Shown here: in pieces, positions 33,419 to 42,358 of the stretch | How positions within the stretch are numbered: the first letter of the stretch is position 1 | Layout of the letters: each line of letters begins with the position of its first letter | NCBI GenBank assembly: GCA_900537125.1 | Contig: UNRJ01000006.1 | Coordinates: forward strand, 1-64,000 | From: Rhodobacteraceae bacterium Alg238-R152 | Lineage (GTDB): Bacteria > Pseudomonadota > Alphaproteobacteria > Rhodobacterales > Rhodobacteraceae | Length of the DNA: 64,000 bases | Direction of reading: 5' to 3' | The notes under the pieces: generated by a model | Told to the model about the DNA's origin: nothing | What the model saw: only the letters and a program-made list of their open reading frames with translations | Database searches by the model: none | Translations under genes and position numbers: made by a program

Positions 33419-35791
33419 ATGCCGAGGGCTGTTAGATGGGGGAATTGGTTTAAGAAACCTGTTTTGTTTGGCACTAACGGGGATGATTTCCTCTCGCTGG
33501 AGGGGGGAAATCTGCCCGGTAGAATTTTTGCCGGTTCTGGCAACGATACGCTGATTGGTGGCAATCGCGATGATTGGCTTTTTGCCGGGTTTGGCAATGA
33601 TTTGGTGTTTGGCGGAGGTGGCAATGATTGGGTCTTTGCCGGTCGCGGAAACGACACCATTTCTGGCGGCGAGGGCTACGACAAAATCCATGGCGGCTTT
33701 GGCACAGACACGGCAGTTTTTGAAGGGTCCGTTTTTGGCTACAAATGGGAAAGCGGTTGGTTCCGCAAGCTCTATGTAAAAGATATTGACGTAAGCGACG
33801 GCAATACGGCAACTGACACTCTGCACAGCATCGAAATCTTGCAATTTGACGATTACGCCTTTGAGGTACGGGGCGATAACGGCGCGCTTATATTAGGTGA
33901 CGACGCCAGCACAGATGAGGACTCGCCGGTTGTCATCTCCTTTGAGGCCTATGATTTTGACGGCGGCATCGTCACGGTGTCTTCGGTTGGAGCATCGTCA
34001 GGTGCATTGACACTTATTGGCAGCAGCCCTCTGTCCCAAGGTATGGGGGTTGGCGCAAGCTTCAGCTACAGCTTTGATCCCACAGCTGCCTTCAACTACC
34101 TTGCAGTAGGGGAATATGGCACCGCAACCATCACAATTGTGATCGACGACGGGCAAGGAAATCAAACCACAGAAACCCTCGACGTGACTGTGGCAGGCGT
34201 GAACGACGCACCAACCATCACAGGTGTGACAAACGTGGTTGGTGACCTGTTTGAGGACACGGTAACCGCTGCCAACGGTGTTGTCTCCGCATCTGATCCG
34301 GACACCAGCGACGATCTGACCTTTACCAGTGGCGCTGGCACGTATGGCACATTTTCAATTGATCCTGTCATAGGCGCTTGGACCTACGCTCTGAACAACG
34401 CCTCCACATCTGTTCAGGAATTGGGTGTTGGTGAAAGCTTGGTGGACACAATCTCAGTTGACGTTGCCGACGGCAACGGCGGCACAGACACAGTGGACAT
34501 CTCACTTACAATCTACGGCACAAACGACGATCCGGTGATCAGCGAGATCACCTATGATGCTGACACGGTGACCGAAGATGGCCCGGTGCAAACAGCAACG
34601 GGAGACGTGGTCGCGAGCGATGTCGATAAAAATGACACGCTCAGCTATAGCATCGTTGGCAGCGGAACCGGAACTTACGGCACTCTGACGCTCAACCCAA
34701 CAACAGGCGCATGGAGCTATGTCCTGAACAACGCTGCCGCAGCAGTGCAGGCCCTGGCTGCAGGCCAAACCGAAACCGAAACCTTTGACGTTCTGGTCAG
34801 TGACGGCAACAGCGGATTTGACACACAAACCATCTCAATCGATGTGAGTGGCGCCAATGATGCGCCTGTGATCAATGGCACGCTGTATAATGTTGCAGAG
34901 GTAACGGAGGACGGCGGTCTCACGGCGCGGGGTTTCATCGATGTTACCGAGATCGATGCCAGCGATACCCTGCGCTATGTTGTGCTGGGCAGTGACACCA
35001 GTGGTTTTGGCACTTTAACCGTCAACCCCGACGGCACCTGGAGCTATGCGCTCAACAACGACAGCGAATTGGTGCAAGGGTTGAATGCCAGCGACACCCG
35101 CACCGATACCTTCAATGTTGCAGTGATTGACCCCAGCAACGCCTTCGACACCACAACCATATCCGTCACCATCTACGGCGCTGACGACGTCAATCCAGAT
35201 GGCGGTGGTGGCGATGGGGGAGCAGGTGACCCGCCCCCTCCGGCCTCCTCGACCATCACCTTTGAAGGTCAGCCAAACGGCGCTTCTTTTGAAGGCGCTG
35301 CAGGTGGTGTGCAGTGGTCCTCTGGCTGGGCCACGTTTGATTCTACTTTGTTTGGGCAACAAGGCGGCGGCGGCCGCGGCGGCGGACAGCTCGACACCGG
35401 CATTGCCAACGGCGCCACCAGCGGCACCATGGTGGTTGTTGGAGACAGCGGGGTGATGCTTGAAGGCGATTTTGTCGACACGTTTGATTTTGAAAGCGCG
35501 CAAATCACCTCGGCGTTTAACGAGGGTATGCAGCTTACGGCCACCGCTTTTGATCAGTCCCTTCAATATACTGAAACAAGCCCCGGCGTCTGGGAATACG
35601 TCGAGGTCTTCACAAGTCTTGGTTCAGAGACCTTCACACTATCGACGGCCGGGCCTTCGCTTGTGGAGTTTGACGATGCCATATTTGATGCTGTGGATCG
35701 GGTGGTCTTGACCACCAGCGGTGGCACGCCCCTGCCGATCCCACTGACTGGCGGTCAATTTGTCATGGACGACGTGACCATATTGGTCTGA
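33419..35791 (+). CDS. RTX/VCBS repeat surface or secreted protein
   Basis: 790 residues from MPRAVRWGNWFKK, with GGGGGAG upstream. The N-terminal 20-110 region has calcium-binding RTX nonapeptides (AGSGNDTLIGG, GGGGNDWVFAG, GRGNDTISGG). Then come about four VCBS/cadherin-like domains of about 100 residues, each with the YGTFSIDPVIGAWTYALNN-type signature and an ANDAP or TNDDP junction. A Gly/Pro linker (PDGGGGDGGAGDPPPP) leads to a C-terminal beta-rich domain of about 180 residues that I do not recognise (TITFEGQPNGASFEG). No Sec signal is visible; export by a type I system is the usual route. Probable role in adhesion or biofilm. No type I exporter gene is in the window. Confidence 0.88.
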   Translation: MPRAVRWGNWFKKPVLFGTNGDDFLSLEGGNLPGRIFAGSGNDTLIGGNRDDWLFAGFGNDLVFGGGGNDWVFAGRGNDTISGGEGYDKIHGGFGTDTAVFEGSVFGYKWESGWFRKLYVKDIDVSDGNTATDTLHSIEILQFDDYAFEVRGDNGALILGDDASTDEDSPVVISFEAYDFDGGIVTVSSVGASSGALTLIGSSPLSQGMGVGASFSYSFDPTAAFNYLAVGEYGTATITIVIDDGQGNQTTETLDVTVAGVNDAPTITGVTNVVGDLFEDTVTAANGVVSASDPDTSDDLTFTSGAGTYGTFSIDPVIGAWTYALNNASTSVQELGVGESLVDTISVDVADGNGGTDTVDISLTIYGTNDDPVISEITYDADTVTEDGPVQTATGDVVASDVDKNDTLSYSIVGSGTGTYGTLTLNPTTGAWSYVLNNAAAAVQALAAGQTETETFDVLVSDGNSGFDTQTISIDVSGANDAPVINGTLYNVAEVTEDGGLTARGFIDVTEIDASDTLRYVVLGSDTSGFGTLTVNPDGTWSYALNNDSELVQGLNASDTRTDTFNVAVIDPSNAFDTTTISVTIYGADDVNPDGGGGDGGAGDPPPPASSTITFEGQPNGASFEGAAGGVQWSSGWATFDSTLFGQQGGGGRGGGQLDTGIANGATSGTMVVVGDSGVMLEGDFVDTFDFESAQITSAFNEGMQLTATAFDQSLQYTETSPGVWEYVEVFTSLGSETFTLSTAGPSLVEFDDAIFDAVDRVVLTTSGGTPLPIPLTGGQFVMDDVTILV

Positions 35792-35810
35792 TTCCTGTTT
35801 TGAACCAAAA

Positions 35811-35837
35811 CCCCGGCGGCCTCAGGTTGCGCCGGGG
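35811..35837 (+). terminator. Hairpin after the RTX/VCBS gene
   Basis: CCCCGGCG (35811-35818) and CGCCGGGG (35830-35837) form an exact 8-bp stem 20 bp after the stop codon. There is no T run, so termination would be weak or Rho-assisted. Confidence 0.5.
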
Positions 35838-35885
35838 ATAGGCCTGCGCTATTGCGGTGTTACACGTGTTCAAAAGGATTTATTC

Positions 35886-36860
35886 ATGTCCCAGAAGCCG
35901 GAATTTCACGATCGCTTGTTGTCCCTTGGTTTGGCCCGCGTCGCGGAACAAGCTGCGATTGCCTCTGCCGCGCTGATCGGCAACGGTGACGAGAAAGCCG
36001 CCGACCAAGCCGCTGTGAACGCCATGCGCGAACAGCTCAACCTGCTGGACATTGCAGGCGTTGTGGTCATTGGGGAAGGCGAGCGCGACGAAGCGCCGAT
36101 GCTGTTCATTGGCGAAGAAGTGGGCACCGGAAACGGCCCTGGTGTGGATATTGCGTTGGACCCGCTGGAAGGCACCACGCTGACCGCCAAAGACATGCCC
36201 AATGCGCTGACCGTCATTGCCATGGGCCCACGCGGCTCCATGTTGCACGCACCAGACACCTATATGGACAAGCTGGCGATTGGTCCGGGTTACCCGGAAA
36301 ACGTTGTCTCGTTGGAGATGAGCCCGAAAGAGCGTGTCGAAGCTCTGGCCAAAGCCAAAGGCTGCGACACCGCCGACATCACATTGTGTATCCTTGAGCG
36401 CCCACGTCATGAAGACATGATTGCCGAAGTGCGCGCCACCGGCGCTTCGATCCGTCTGATCACCGATGGCGACGTCGCAGGCGTCATGCACTGTGCCGAA
36501 GCTGAAGAAACCGGCATCGACATGTATATGGGCCGTGGCGGCGCACCTGAAGGTGTTCTTGCGGCAGCGGCTTTGAAATGCATGGGTGGTCAGATGTGGG
36601 GCCGTCTGGTGTTCCGCAACGATGACGAGCGCGCGCGTGCTGCAAAAACCGGCATTACCGATCTGGATCGTGTGTATTCCCGCGACGAGATGGTCACCGA
36701 AGACGTGATTTTTGCTGCAACCGGTGTGACCGGTGGCTCGCTGTTGCCCGCCATCAAACGCACCCCAGGCTGGGTGGAAACCGAGACGCTGTTGATGCGC
36801 TCCAAGTCCGGATCGGTGCGGCGCATGACCTACCGCGCACCGGTGGATCAGACTTCTTGA
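35886..36860 (+). CDS. glpX: Class II fructose-1,6-bisphosphatase
   Basis: 324 residues, full length. GlpX motifs: VVIGEGERDEAPMLFIGEEVG (lithium-sensitive phosphatase metal site), DIALDPLEGTTLTAKDMPNA and MGRGGAPEGVLAAAALKCMGG. It hydrolyses fructose 1,6-bisphosphate in gluconeogenesis (or also sedoheptulose bisphosphate). Followed by a strong terminator, then recJ. Confidence 0.97.
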   Translation: MSQKPEFHDRLLSLGLARVAEQAAIASAALIGNGDEKAADQAAVNAMREQLNLLDIAGVVVIGEGERDEAPMLFIGEEVGTGNGPGVDIALDPLEGTTLTAKDMPNALTVIAMGPRGSMLHAPDTYMDKLAIGPGYPENVVSLEMSPKERVEALAKAKGCDTADITLCILERPRHEDMIAEVRATGASIRLITDGDVAGVMHCAEAEETGIDMYMGRGGAPEGVLAAAALKCMGGQMWGRLVFRNDDERARAAKTGITDLDRVYSRDEMVTEDVIFAATGVTGGSLLPAIKRTPGWVETETLLMRSKSGSVRRMTYRAPVDQTS

Positions 36861-36902
36861 TCGCAGATCACACAGCTGCATGATTGGGCCACGCGCCCTG
36901 AT

Positions 36903-36928
36903 GGCCCGCCTCTTTGGCGGGCCTTTTT
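36903..36928 (+). terminator. Terminator between glpX and recJ
   Basis: GGCCCGCC and GGCGGGCC form an 8-bp G/C stem with a five-base loop, followed by five T. recJ starts 20 bp later, so recJ depends on read-through or a promoter within this spacer. Confidence 0.8.
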
Positions 36929-36947
36929 ATAGATAAAAGGCCCTGAC

Positions 36948-38693
36948 ATGACTGATTTCCTTGGTGTTTCCGAAAGCTTGACCGGACGGCGCTGGGTGGG
37001 ACCGGATGTCGAAACCACCCGTGCAGCAGAACAGCTGGCCCAAGACACCTCCTTGCCGCCCGCCCTGTGCGCCGTGTTGGCACGCCGTGGGGTGACGGCT
37101 GGAGAGGCCGCGAGCTTTCTGGAGCCCAAATTGGTCGATTTGCTGCCGGACCCGCGCAGCATCAAAGATATGGACGTGGCCGCGACGCGGTTTTTACAGG
37201 CCGTCAAAGCACGGCAACGTATCGCTGTTTTTGCCGATTATGATGTTGACGGCGGCACCTCGGCTGCCTTGCTGATAACATGGCTGCGGGCCTTGGGACT
37301 CCCCGCCACGCTCTACGTGCCGGACCGAATTGACGAGGGCTATGGCCCCAACGAAGCCGCCATGGCAGATCTTGCCAAAGCACATGATCTGATTGTCTGT
37401 GTTGATTGTGGCACACTCAGCCACGCGCCAATTGCCGCCGCCAAAGGCGCGGATGTGGTGGTGTTGGATCACCACCTGGGCGGGGAAACCCTGCCAGACT
37501 GCGTGGCCGTGGTGAACCCAAACCGACAGGATGAAAGCGGCGACCTTGCACATCTTTGTGCCGCCTCAGTGGTCTTTTTGATGTTGGTGGAGGCCAACCG
37601 TCAAATGCGCGAGGCTGACGGCACGCGCGGGCCAGACTTGATGTCCATGCTCGATCTTGTGGCGCTTGGAACGGTCGCAGACGTGGCACCGTTGATCGGC
37701 GTGAATCGTGCTTTGGTGCGGCAAGGCTTGAAGGTCATGGCACGGAGGGATCGCCCCGGTGTGGTTGCCTTATCTGACGTCAGCCGCATGGACAGCGCCC
37801 CCAACAGTTACCACCTTGGGTTCTTATTGGGGCCACGGGTGAACGCAGGGGGCCGTATTGGACAAGCAGATCTGGGCGCACGTTTGTTAGCCACGGACAA
37901 TCCGCATGAAGCAAAGGCAATGGCGGAACGGTTGGACGAACTCAACACCGAGCGGCGCGACATTGAGACAGCTGTTCGCGCCGCCGCGACGGCACAAGCC
38001 GAGGAACGGGGGCTGGACGCGCCATTGGTCTGGGCGGCTGGCGAAGGTTGGCATCCAGGTGTGGTTGGCATTGTTGCCTCCCGCTTAAAGGAGGCCACCA
38101 ACCGGCCCGCAATTGTGATCGGCCTTGATGGTGACGAAGGCAAAGGCTCCGGCCGCTCGATTTCCGGCGTCGACCTTGGCGCTTCTATTCAGAAACTTGC
38201 CGCTGAAGGCCTGTTGGTCAAAGGTGGCGGACACAAGATGGCCGCCGGCCTCACCGTGGCCCGAGATCAATTGGAACCGGCAATGGCACGGCTCAGCGAA
38301 ATGCTGGCCAAACAGGGGGCGGGAGACGCGGGACCGGCGGATCTGAAACTCGACAGCCTACTGATGCCCACCGGCGCTACCGTGGACCTGATCAACGACG
38401 TCGACAAAGCCGGACCGTTTGGTGCGGGGGCCCCGGCCCCGCGGTTTGCCTTTCCGGATGTGGAAATACGCTTCACCAAACGGGTGGGCGACAGCCACCT
38501 GAAACTCACTTTTGGCGATGGCTTTGGCGCACGCATCGATGCCATTTCCTTTGGCGCGTATGACACCGCATTGGGCCCGGCACTCGAATCGCATGGCGGC
38601 GCGCGCTTCCATCTGGCGGGGCGGCTTGAAATCAACACATGGGGCGGTCGGCAATCGGTGCAGCTGCGCCTTGAGGACGCCGCGCGTGCCTGA
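36948..38693 (+). CDS. recJ: Single-stranded-DNA-specific exonuclease RecJ
   Basis: 581 residues. DHH motifs: ADYDVDGGTSAALL, VCVDCGTL and VVLDHHLGGETLP. The DHHA1 part has RVNAGGRIGQADLGARLL and ISGVDLGASIQKLAAEGLLVKGGGHKMAAG-type sequence (positions about 400-440), and a C-terminal OB-like domain follows. It degrades ssDNA 5' to 3' in recombination and mismatch repair. SGRSI-SGVDLG and GGGHKMAAG are intact, so it should be active. Length is normal for alphaproteobacteria. Confidence 0.97.
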   Translation: MTDFLGVSESLTGRRWVGPDVETTRAAEQLAQDTSLPPALCAVLARRGVTAGEAASFLEPKLVDLLPDPRSIKDMDVAATRFLQAVKARQRIAVFADYDVDGGTSAALLITWLRALGLPATLYVPDRIDEGYGPNEAAMADLAKAHDLIVCVDCGTLSHAPIAAAKGADVVVLDHHLGGETLPDCVAVVNPNRQDESGDLAHLCAASVVFLMLVEANRQMREADGTRGPDLMSMLDLVALGTVADVAPLIGVNRALVRQGLKVMARRDRPGVVALSDVSRMDSAPNSYHLGFLLGPRVNAGGRIGQADLGARLLATDNPHEAKAMAERLDELNTERRDIETAVRAAATAQAEERGLDAPLVWAAGEGWHPGVVGIVASRLKEATNRPAIVIGLDGDEGKGSGRSISGVDLGASIQKLAAEGLLVKGGGHKMAAGLTVARDQLEPAMARLSEMLAKQGAGDAGPADLKLDSLLMPTGATVDLINDVDKAGPFGAGAPAPRFAFPDVEIRFTKRVGDSHLKLTFGDGFGARIDAISFGAYDTALGPALESHGGARFHLAGRLEINTWGGRQSVQLRLEDAARA

Positions 38694-38804
38694 TCAACGC
38701 CGCCGTTGACCCCATATTTCCAGTGAAAACTGGACACTATTGGGAACGGAACTCTGGCCCTGACCCGGCCCGCAAAAATTTCCATATGCTGGGCAAATTT
38801 CCAC

Positions 38805-38833
38805 TTGCGCCCGCGTCGTGGTTTCACTAAATA
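38805..38833 (+). promoter_or_regulatory. Predicted tRNA-Glu promoter
   Basis: TTGCGC (38805-38810), exactly 17 bases, then TAAATA (38828-38833), 18 bases before the first tRNA. The layout matches the rrn promoter at 1015-1043. Confidence 0.6.
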
Positions 38834-38851
38834 CGCCTCACGCTTCGGCAT

Positions 38852-38926
38852 GGCCCGTTCGTCTATCGGTTAGGACGCCAGGTTTTCAACCTGGAAAGAC
38901 GAGTTCGATTCTCGTACGGGCTGCCA
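38852..38926 (+). tRNA. tRNA-Glu (TTC), first copy
   Basis: 75 bases including an encoded CCA. Cloverleaf: acceptor GGCCCGT with ACGGGCT, anticodon arm CCAGGTTTTCAACCTGG with anticodon TTC, and T arm CGAGTTCGATTCTCG. First of two identical genes 47 bp apart. Confidence 0.97.
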
Positions 38927-38973
38927 GTCGAAGCGGGTTCCAAGGACCAAGTCTAAGGAACCAGACACAGTGT

Positions 38974-39048
38974 GGCCCGTTCGTCTATCGGTTAGGACGC
39001 CAGGTTTTCAACCTGGAAAGACGAGTTCGATTCTCGTACGGGCTGCCA
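38974..39048 (+). tRNA. tRNA-Glu (TTC), second copy
   Basis: Identical in all 75 bases to the first copy, CCA included. No separate promoter was seen in the 47-bp spacer, so both are probably cut from one transcript. Confidence 0.97.
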
Positions 39049-39179
39049 CGTTTCTCTAACTCACATACACATTTACATCGTTCAGATCGATTCTGCTGGG
39101 CGTATTGTATGGCGCACGCGCACCCAAAAGCGCGCCCACCCAGATGATGGACACGCCTTTGAGCAATGGCCACGTCAGA

Positions 39180-40655
39180 TCAGCCCCAATCGCGGCAGAC
39201 GTATTTGATCTCGGTGAACTCTTCCATTCCCAGCCGCGCGCCTTCGCGGCCAAGACCGGATTGTTTGGTGCCACCAAAGGGAATCGGCGCGCCGGTCACC
39301 TTGGTGCGATTGACCGCCACCATGCCATATTGCAAGGCACGGCTGAGCCGGTAAATACGGCGCGGGTCATGGCTGTGTACATAGGCCACCAAACCGTACT
39401 CGCTGTCATTGGCCCAGGCGACCACCTCCTCCTCGCTGTCAAACAGCGCGATTGGCGCTACCGGACCAAATGTTTCCTCTGACATGATCAGCGCCTCTGC
39501 AGCAACGTCCGTCAACACGGTAGGTTCAAAGAACAGCGTGCCCAACGCGTGTCGCTTGCCTCCACACGCCAACGTCGCCCCTTTGGCCAGCGCGTCAGCC
39601 ACATGCTGTTCTTGCTTTTTGACCGCATTCTCGTTCATCAGTGGGCCAATATCGGGATCGTCCATGCCAACCCCAACGCTAAGCGCTTTGGTGGCGGCGA
39701 CAAACTTAGTGCAGAACTCATCGTAGATCGCACGCGCCACAAAAATGCGATTTGCCCCAAGGCAATCCTGACCTGACGTGGCAAATTTGGCTTTGATGGC
39801 TTCATCCACCGCCACATCAAGATCTGCATCTTCAAACACGATCACCGGCGCGTGCCCGCCCAGTTCCAAAACCAGACGTTTCACGGTTTCCGCTGATTGG
39901 CGATAGAGCAACTTACCCACATTGGTAGACCCAGTGAAAGACAGAGCCCGTACACGCGCATCACGTGTCCATGGCTCTACCACGGTGGGCGCAACGCCTG
40001 TCACGACGTTAAACACCCCGACAGGAATGCCGGCACGCTCCGCCAGTTCTGCCAACGCCAGCGCGCTATAGGGGGTTTCACCAGAGGGGTGCGCCACCAC
40101 GGTGCACCCTGCCGCAAGCGCGGCGGCCGCTTTGCGTGTCAACATCGCGGAGGGGAAGTTCCATGGTGTGATCAGCGCGGCAACCCCCACTGGTTCCCGC
40201 CACAGCTCCACCTCCGCGTCTGGCAGATGACTGGTAACGCCCTCAATATTAGGGCGTTTGGCTTCCTCAGAATAGAATTCCACAAAAGCTGCGCCATACT
40301 CGATTTCACCGCGCGCTTCAGAGATCGGCTTGCCCTGTTCCAGCACCATGATGCGCGCGAGGTCTTCTTTGTGTTCCAGTTGCAGCTCAAACCAACGGCG
40401 CAAAATGGCTGCACGCTCTTGTGGCAATAACGCAGCCCAAGCCGGAAACGCTGCTTGTGCCGCATCTACAGCAGCAGTGGATTCTTCGGCTGACATCGCG
40501 GCCACGCCACCTAGGTGCGTGCCGTCTGCCGGGTTGGCAACCGCAAAACTGTCGCCGTCTTTGGCCGCCTGCCATTTGCCATTGATATAGGAAAAGGACC
40601 GTACAAGGGCCTTGTCGGTGATGTCAGCCCGAGCGGAAAGTGCGGTTTGTGTCAT
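39180..40655 (-). CDS. NAD(P)-dependent aldehyde dehydrogenase, succinate-semialdehyde dehydrogenase type
   Basis: 491 residues from MTQTALSARADITD, with GAGGAG upstream. ALDH motifs: ITPWNFPSAMLTRKAAAALAAG, catalytic Glu in LELGGHAPVI, catalytic Cys in SGQDCLGANRIFV and C-terminal PFGGTKQSGLGREG. It would oxidise succinate semialdehyde or a related acid aldehyde. An AsnC regulator gene lies directly upstream on the same strand. In ectoine-degrading roseobacters an asnC-ssd pair belongs to the ectoine cluster, but no other ectoine genes are in this window. GQDC instead of GQTC is a small oddity. Confidence 0.9.
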   Translation of the reverse strand: MTQTALSARADITDKALVRSFSYINGKWQAAKDGDSFAVANPADGTHLGGVAAMSAEESTAAVDAAQAAFPAWAALLPQERAAILRRWFELQLEHKEDLARIMVLEQGKPISEARGEIEYGAAFVEFYSEEAKRPNIEGVTSHLPDAEVELWREPVGVAALITPWNFPSAMLTRKAAAALAAGCTVVAHPSGETPYSALALAELAERAGIPVGVFNVVTGVAPTVVEPWTRDARVRALSFTGSTNVGKLLYRQSAETVKRLVLELGGHAPVIVFEDADLDVAVDEAIKAKFATSGQDCLGANRIFVARAIYDEFCTKFVAATKALSVGVGMDDPDIGPLMNENAVKKQEQHVADALAKGATLACGGKRHALGTLFFEPTVLTDVAAEALIMSEETFGPVAPIALFDSEEEVVAWANDSEYGLVAYVHSHDPRRIYRLSRALQYGMVAVNRTKVTGAPIPFGGTKQSGLGREGARLGMEEFTEIKYVCRDWG

Positions 40656-40737
40656 GCTGGGTGTCTCCTCTAATTTAGGAGAAAATGCCGGAAGCGGACA
40701 GAAGATTTGTCCGAAGTTTACGCGGTTCACAGAGGAT

Positions 40738-41226
40738 TTAGCTGTGCTCAGAGGCGCCCAGTAGAATATCAAACGGAGGGGCGCCGTGCTCCTTCACCGG
40801 CTTAGTCACGATGTAGGTAAAATAGCGCGACAGCCCGATGCGGGCGTCGAGCATTTCGTCAATCAAGCGTTGATAGGCGTCAATATCGCTGGTCACAATT
40901 TGCAGAAGGTAATCAAAGCCCCCGCCAAGCGCCCAGCACGCCGCAACCTCATCGTAGCGCTGCATCGCCGCCTCAAAGGCACGAAAACTTGCCGCGGTGT
41001 GATCGGCGATTTCAGCGGAGACAAACACGGTGACGCTGGGGGCAAGCTTCTTAAGATTGATGCGCGCCCCGTAGCCTTCGATCAGGCCAGCTTTTTCCAG
41101 CTTTTTCAGCCGGTCCCAGCAGGGAGTTGGCGACAGGCCAATTTTGTCTGCCAAAGCCGCTTTGGTAATGCGGCCTTCGCGCGTCAGCACGGACAGGATT
41201 TGAATATCGCGATCGTCCAGCTTCAT
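40738..41226 (-). CDS. Lrp/AsnC family regulator (possible DoeX type)
   Basis: 162 residues. HTH region GRITKAALADKIGLSPTPCWDRLKKLEKAG, then RAM domain with ACWALGGGFDYLLQIVTSDIDAYQRLID. The extended C-terminus (IGLSRYFTYIVTKPVKEHG) resembles regulators of ectoine degradation, from memory of that family. It lies 82 bp upstream of the aldehyde dehydrogenase gene and probably regulates it. Confidence 0.9.
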   Translation of the reverse strand: MKLDDRDIQILSVLTREGRITKAALADKIGLSPTPCWDRLKKLEKAGLIEGYGARINLKKLAPSVTVFVSAEIADHTAASFRAFEAAMQRYDEVAACWALGGGFDYLLQIVTSDIDAYQRLIDEMLDARIGLSRYFTYIVTKPVKEHGAPPFDILLGASEHS

Positions 41227-41527
41227 GGCCGTGCCCCAGCCTCATGCAAGGTGGAGAACACATCCGGGCGCAGGTCCAGGTCATATGGTCGCGTGGTCAA
41301 AATCATAGCCAGACAGCGTTATCAGGCCCCAATTGCCATCGGCAAGCCCAATCATGTCATGCGCCAACACTGTGGGCAAAAATCCCATAAATCTAACGAT
41401 CGCAAACCTGCGCTTAACCACTGACTCTTCATTAACCAATTCGAACTACGGTTTTTCCGTGTCGTTATCACCGCGCCAGCCAAACCGATTCTCTCTTCAT
41501 GGCGCGGTTCGTAAGGGAATGGGATCT

Positions 41528-41740
41528 ATGACAAAAACACATTTGTCAGTCTGGGTACTACCACGCAGTCCATCGCAAGACGCGCGCCCTCCAGCGCGTC
41601 GGGCAAACCGCACGGGGGCGTTTATTGTCGCCGCCTGCGGGGATGAGGATTTTGCGGTGACTCCCAAGGCTTCCAGCAACAAAAATCGCCGCATCTGGCC
41701 ACACACAGCGCCAACCCGGCCACGTCGCCTAGCGCGTTAA
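41528..41740 (+). CDS. Possible small basic protein
   Basis: 70 residues from MTKTHLSVWVLPRS, with an AAGGGA stretch upstream. The sequence is Arg/Ala/Pro-rich (ARPPARRANRTGAF) with no family match. A longer reading from 41333 is less likely. The remainder of 41227-41743 shows no gene or clear RNA. This may be spurious. Confidence 0.3.
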   Translation: MTKTHLSVWVLPRSPSQDARPPARRANRTGAFIVAACGDEDFAVTPKASSNKNRRIWPHTAPTRPRRLAR

Positions 41741-41743
41741 GCA

Positions 41744-42244
41744 CTACAGCTCTGGCGGGACATCCACGGCTGGTGCGCTTGGCTTGATGTCCACCAATGG
41801 TGTGCCATCAAAACAATCGATCGCATCGATGCCAATGACGCCCTTTGCCAAATCCAACGATGTGATCCGCACGGCCGCCAGGGAAATTGGGTTCACCCGA
41901 TTGGGTGAGCGTAAGGCAAACGTTCCCCGGGCTGTATTATGATGCCGGGGACGTTGGGTGATCAAATCGCGCCGCGCCTGATGCATCCAATAAAACAGCA
42001 AAATCCCCTGCCCCACTTCCAATCCAGTTAGCCCTTTGACAAAGCCCGGCTCCAAAATAACCCGTGCGCCTTGGTCAGTTTCCCGCGCTCGGGTCACGTT
42101 CTTGGGGCAATCACCACGCTGCCACGGGGTTTCGATCCTGCCAATAAAGCGCAGCTGCGCATCTACGCGCTCCATAGGATCAAAAGACAGGCAGTCTTCA
42201 CCCTCGCGTTGTTCTGGGAAAGCAGTTGTTGAGGGCTCTGTCAT
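41744..42244 (-). CDS. trmO: TrmO-like tRNA (t6A37) N6-methyltransferase, UPF0066 family
   Basis: 166 residues from MTEPSTTAFPEQ. UPF0066/TsaA signatures: FIGRIETPWQ at the start of the beta barrel, GTFALRSPNRVNPISLAAVRI and DCFDGTPLVDIKP. These proteins use SAM to methylate the N6-threonylcarbamoyl adenosine at position 37 of tRNA-Thr. Length fits single-domain members. It lies downstream of the oligopeptide ABC operon but is separated by a terminator. Confidence 0.88.
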   Translation of the reverse strand: MTEPSTTAFPEQREGEDCLSFDPMERVDAQLRFIGRIETPWQRGDCPKNVTRARETDQGARVILEPGFVKGLTGLEVGQGILLFYWMHQARRDLITQRPRHHNTARGTFALRSPNRVNPISLAAVRITSLDLAKGVIGIDAIDCFDGTPLVDIKPSAPAVDVPPEL

Positions 42245-42326
42245 GGTGGGGTTCCTTGGATGTCGCACGCACTCTGCCAGCAGACCCAAATTGATACCAG
42301 CATCTGCTTGGTCGCACCCTGAAATG

Positions 42327-42354
42327 AAAACGCCGCTCCTGAGAGCGGCGTTTT
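42327..42354. terminator. Bidirectional terminator after the peptide ABC operon
   Basis: AAAACGCCGCTC and GAGCGGCGTTTT are an exact 12-bp inverted repeat with a four-base loop, with A and T runs at both ends. It lies 4 bases after the ATPase gene on the minus strand. Confidence 0.88.
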
Positions 42355-42358
42355 CTGA

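Noticed and set aside
33480..33690. Short tandem DNA repeats resembling a CRISPR array
   Set aside because: They are codons of RTX nonapeptides inside a continuous frame; unit length and spacing do not fit a CRISPR.
38852..39048. Tandem tRNA-Glu copies as an integration site
   Set aside because: Both copies are complete with CCA, no integrase gene or partial tRNA repeat follows, and the next gene is an ordinary dehydrogenase.
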